Assembly: GCA_021186555.1 (NCBI GenBank)
Contig: JAJKFL010000011.1
Span: forward strand, 34,163,923 to 34,227,922
Direction: 5' to 3'
Source of the DNA: Reticulitermes speratus
Lineage: Eukaryota > Arthropoda > Insecta > Blattodea > Rhinotermitidae
DNA: 64,000 bases
Positions 61,701 through 64,000 of the stretch are shown piece by piece (the first letter of the stretch is position 1; each line of letters begins with the position of its first letter). A program made the position numbers and the translations under genes. The notes beneath the pieces were generated by a model, which had not been told where the DNA came from, searched no databases, and worked only from the letters and a program-made list of their open reading frames with translations.

Positions 61701-62781
61701 GTATTCTACTACATTTTATAATGCAGTTATCATTAATTCGGACGGTCAAATCATGTTCTTGGAATTGGGCTGTCCTACTTAGTTTAAAAGTGGCAGATTG
61801 TCTTGTCTCTAATTAAGCACCATAACAGGAATGATGTATATGAGCTGAGGTGTCGCTCCTGTCTTTATTTGAACCTCCTCAATAGATGTAAACAATTGCT
61901 TAGAAGCAACCACCGGCGATTTTATCCCTAGAAGGAGACCCTAACACACGAGGCTAGGGTACTAGGTAAATCAAAGTGCATATCTAGACACAAAAACGAC
62001 GAAAACACTTGCACTTTTCGGGGAATCAGACACCGAAACTGCTCTCGTGCAACCTATAAAAAAGTCCCTAGAAACAGCTACGTGGATTAATCCAGTTTAT
62101 CTGCACAAAATTAAATGATAATCTGACTGATAGTCTAGGTATCCAATGATACAAACCGTGCCATTACTTCGACCATTATCGCCGGCCTGGCACCTTGTAA
62201 GCATTTTTTCAATCCCAGGTAAGTCCGCGTGAAACTTGTGGTGAGATAATTGGAAATGAGAGAGCCTTTTCTCGAAGCATATTTGTTTTTCCTATCAGAA
62301 TCCTTGTACTAATGATCCGTAAACATAAACTCATTTGTCCACGATAACATAGGAATAGGGAAATTGAAAAAGTTATCAAATAAAACGCGTAGAAACAAAT
62401 AGCTAACAATTTAGGGAAGAAGCCCAAAATGAAGCTAAAAATTCTGTCGAAATCAAAGCTATTTACTTATCCACATACTCTCTGTTCCAAAATTATATTT
62501 CCAAGTAAACTTTCTGCTTTCGATGTTGCAAACTCTATGCACAATTTTTCCCAGAAGACTAGAGATAATTATTTTTCAAAATCTCACAAATCATGCGAAA
62601 TTAAATCAAAATTATTCTCACCTTGATGTTGTGCATCAGAGTTCGTGATGAAAATACAACTGTTTGGTAGCTTCTGGTACATATCAGCTATAAATTTTGC
62701 CACATTTAATACTTGTAAACCAGCACTCACAACGACACTAGAAAATATGAGTAATGTTAATAAAATAATACAAGTCTGCAT
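51691..62781 (-). CDS. IR-B: ionotropic receptor, exons 1-8 open, last exon not securely found
   Basis: Exons: E1 62781-62622, E2 61331-61162, E3 60724-60422, E4 57632-57520, E5 56255-56085, E6 55025-54814, E7 53591-53374, E8 51953-51691. They add up to 1610 bases with continuous phase and no stop. Signal peptide MQTCIILLTLLIFSSVVVSA. Exon 4 is the longest of the set (113 bases) and keeps DVYFVEIWATLVDVMNTT. Exon 5 has NGSWSGMVGLV and ATRERADVVAF, where Arg289 occupies the iGluR carboxylate-binding position that is Lys in IR-C, -D and -E. E6 has TM1 [18 protein letters not shown] and LACLCQQG; E7 has TM2 RIVIWTTYMTSLVLLAAYSA; E8 ends LINWR with a GTGAGT donor. TM3 should follow but the assembly gap lies just 3'; the nearest exon 9 (42.5-43.3 kb) is broken. 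Could be functional if an exon 9 lies in the gap. Introns 2 and 6 have little beyond noted repeats. Confidence 0.88.
52020..52065 (-). ncRNA. Hammerhead ribozyme motif HHR3
   Basis: Minus strand: TGCCC stem I, CTGATGA, T, GGCC-AAATTGA-GGAC (one mismatch), GAAA, short stem III ACAT/ACGT (one mismatch), TA, GGGCA. Core boxes are intact. It is sense to IR-B. Confidence 0.7.
52416..52613. repeat. 85-bp-arm palindrome with a hammerhead core at its centre
   Basis: The arms 52416-52500 and 52530-52613 are nearly perfect complements (AACTAAATGCACTTTATTTA at the outside, GCCCCTACATAT at the inside). The central 29 bases are the ribozyme core. Confidence 0.88.
52488..52540 (-). ncRNA. Hammerhead-like core HHR4
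   Basis: CTGATGA, T, GGTTT-TCTAG-AAACC (perfect stem II), GAAA, CATATG, TA, GGGGC. Stem I can form with GCCCC, but seven or eight extra bases precede the core, so the fold differs from a standard type I hammerhead. Sense to IR-B. Confidence 0.55.
54080..54345 (+). mobile_element. RTE-like LINE relic in IR-B intron 6
   Basis: ACACTTGATACACACGTGTG, AAGACCGGGGCGTAAATGGA and AACAATATTAAAATGCATCC match the family. Confidence 0.55.
55215..55330. repeat. Foldback, about 45-bp arms, IR-B intron 5
   Basis: CACTAGTAAAAATTATACCA and CACATGCACT on the left, with complements on the right; loop about 10 bases around TGATTAATAG. The ACCAACACATGCACT segment is shared with the outer end of the 33.4-kb element. 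Confidence 0.8.
55676..55717. repeat. (ATT)n microsatellite
   Basis: About 14 ATT units in IR-B intron 5. Confidence 0.95.
56541..57105. repeat. 40-bp minisatellite in IR-B intron 4
   Basis: Fourteen units of AAAACGTTTGTGTTGCAAGA plus GCAGTGCACTCACTCTTACC with at most two changes each. No stop occurs in any plus-strand frame, which explains three overlapping ORFs of 186-214 codons; these are artefacts. Confidence 0.97.
57207..57256. repeat. 17-bp repeat, three copies
   Basis: TTGTTCCGGACTAAA and close variants in tandem just downstream of the 40-bp array. Confidence 0.85.
58200..59270. repeat. 30-bp minisatellite in IR-B intron 3
   Basis: A homogeneous core (58291-58865, about 19 units of GTAGTAACTTTAAAGTGCAC plus TTATGACACT) grades into about 15 diverged units with GTAATAACGTTACAGTG. 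The minus strand of the core is an open frame of 10-residue CHKCTLKLLQ repeats. Confidence 0.95.
59770..59975 (-). mobile_element. tRNA-derived SINE (family 3) in IR-B intron 3
   Basis: Minus strand: GGGCCGGGATATCGTAGTCG, box A region GTCGGTATAGCGACTCGG and box B GGGGATCGAATCCCGG. More GC-rich than its surroundings. Confidence 0.75.
62110..62240 (+). mobile_element. Eroded tRNA-SINE segment in IR-B intron 1
   Basis: TTTCAATCCCAGG and flanking AGTTAAATGA-like sequence correspond to the intron 1 SINE of IR-C and IR-E, heavily decayed. Confidence 0.35.
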
Positions 62782-63140
62782 CTGAAATATCGGACGCTCG
62801 GAATTTTGTGTGGTAACTGGTAACGGTTCCTGCCTTCCAGTATCTAAAACTCTGGCATTTCATGTGATACAATACACGTTGTCGTGAGGAATGTAATTAG
62901 AATGGGTGGAGTGGTTAGACAGCTTGCAGATACTTTGAAAATGTCCGGCCCCATATTTATCACTGCACTTGCACTTGTAGCAGGGCTATAGAAGGCTATG
63001 CTTATCCTGCAGTGATCTATACACATTGCGTATTCATTAGAGTCCATTACTCTGTTTTAGTGTTCCTAAGTAAATTATTTATTACATTCAAACACGTTTC
63101 ACTGTCTGTACACCGTACGTTAACATGTCAATAAATGTGC
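62782..63140 (-). promoter_or_regulatory. 5' flank of IR-B
   Basis: It begins with the same CGGAATTTTGTG and GGTAACGGTTC order seen in the other flanks but is much more diverged. It presumably carries the promoter. Confidence 0.35.
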
Positions 63141-63169
63141 TGTTGTGAGGATTAGAAAAGAAACAACAT

Positions 63170-63500
63170 ACGATTATATTCTGAATAAAGTATGTGAAAT
63201 AGATTTATTCAGTCTAATTAAAATTGCTGGCCAAATTTTTTTTTTGTCCAAATTGAACAAAATTTCTGCTCTGTTGGTTGTCTCCATGTGGGTTTCTTTT
63301 TCGTGTAGTATAATGAGTGTTCCGAAGTTAGAGAGGAAAATACTGTCGCCATTCTCAGGGTGACGTTCTGTTTCACGTGCATGTTCAAGTGAGTACTTCG
63401 ATCCTCCGAAACGTTGGAACCCTCGTCTAGTACAAGGCGCGGAATCCCATAAGAAGACCATAAAATATTTAAAAACCATGCTAAACAACAGAAAATTTTA
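63170..63500 (-). mobile_element. Dispersed repeat of the LWDxAPC type
   Basis: The minus strand reads FLWDSAPCTRRGFQRFGGSK and NFGTLIILHEK, resembling the LWDVAPC/RFRGA repeat that I recall from many insect genomes. A relic, not a gene. 63501-63895 holds nothing recognised. Confidence 0.4.
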
Positions 63501-63895
63501 TTCAGATTTTGTTTACATCATCAAAGATGAAATGTGATTTGATATGAATGAAAAGCTTGCATAATTCGTTATATTTTGTTTACAAATATGTTTCCATTAT
63601 TCTCGAATAAATTGAAAATTGACAGTCACTTCACTTGTGTAAGTTATTTTAATCTCACTTAATTTAAAGTAACGTAATCATGTTAACTTCTGGTAAGATA
63701 TTCATATGAACATTAATGCATTTATGGTTCTGTGGGAGGACGTGAAAGAAATGGACAGCATGAACGGCCTAAGCCTATATTGCGAAATAATAATAAAAAA
63801 ATATTAAACGAATAATATCAGAAGGCGTTTTACATGAAATTTAACAGCGGGAGCCTCTGATTATGCACATTCAATATGTGTTTATTATTGTGTGG

Positions 63896-64000
63896 CTATC
63901 GGATGGTTCTAGGTGGCCAGTATTTGAAAATGTCGCCCTGGACACGTCGCTCAATCACAATTATGAGAATTCCTATTAAATTTCCGGCAGCAAGCTGCAC
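63896..64000 (-). CDS. IR-A: end of exon 9 (TM3 and tail), rest outside window
   Basis: The reverse complement reads QLAAGNLIGILIIVIERRVQ and then GDIFKYWPPRTIR with a TAG at 63896-63898. It aligns with the exon 9 ends of IR-C and IR-D (IERCVHGDVFKYWP). It is the 3' end of the next copy in the array, cut by the window edge. Confidence 0.9.
   Translation of the reverse strand: MQLAAGNLIGILIIVIERRVQGDIFKYWPPRTIR

Noticed and set aside
63174..63488. 104-codon minus-strand ORF as a gene
   Set aside because: It resembles a dispersed insect repeat and has no domain; kept only as a repeat.

Overview
The window is eukaryotic, AT-rich, intron-rich and full of repeats. It looks like an insect genome scaffold, most likely a cockroach or other Blattodea. 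The evidence is a tandem array of divergent ionotropic receptor (IR) chemoreceptor genes and insect-type non-LTR, hAT and tRNA-SINE relics. My impression is that repeats of this kind are common in Periplaneta americana, but I could not check this. A 100-base N run at 51401-51500 marks an assembly gap.

All IR genes lie on the minus strand, with the 5' end at high coordinates. By reading splice signals in the reverse complement I rebuilt a nine-exon architecture. Exon 1 is the signal peptide, exons 2-3 the N-terminal domain, exons 4-5 the S1 ligand-binding half, exon 6 TM1 and pore, exon 7 TM2 and the start of S2, exon 8 S2, and exon 9 TM3 and tail. Exon lengths are nearly constant between copies (about 157/170/303/59-113/171/212/218/263/226 bases). 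From right to left the copies are: IR-A (only the end of exon 9, 63896-64000); IR-B (exons 1-8, 62781-51691); IR-C (exons 1-9, 41950-29404, pseudogene); IR-D (exons 1-9, 25230-13266, apparently intact, 592 aa); IR-E (exons 1-6, 8877 to the left edge, with an in-frame TAG in exon 1). Between the units lie debris of further copies: a decayed exon 1 at 28.1 kb, a disrupted exon 9 at 42.5-43.3 kb, orphan exon 3 pieces at 45.0 and 50.4 kb, and exons 6-7 of a more divergent IR at 46.3-46.8 kb.

Introns and spacers are heavily modified. IR-E intron 3 holds a complete 2.37-kb DNA transposon (CACTG ends, TTA target duplication, D-D-E-like ORF) whose empty site survives in the paralogous IR-D intron, and a 35-bp minisatellite that is single-copy in the paralogues. 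IR-C intron 6 and IR-B intron 7 hold inverted-repeat elements carrying hammerhead-ribozyme motifs. Other contents are a 5'-truncated LINE (9.6-12.3 kb), a LINE nested in an RTE-like relic (16.3-18.0 kb), a GTF2IRD2-like hAT relic (25.7-27.6 kb), several tRNA-derived SINEs (two with clear target duplications), small MITEs/foldbacks, and minisatellites of 22, 30, 40 and 192 bp.

Functionally the locus is a chemoreceptor array growing by unequal duplication. One copy looks intact, one has a single stop, one is clearly broken, and two are incomplete in this window. Exon-level coordinates come from reading splice sites by eye and are not supported by transcripts.
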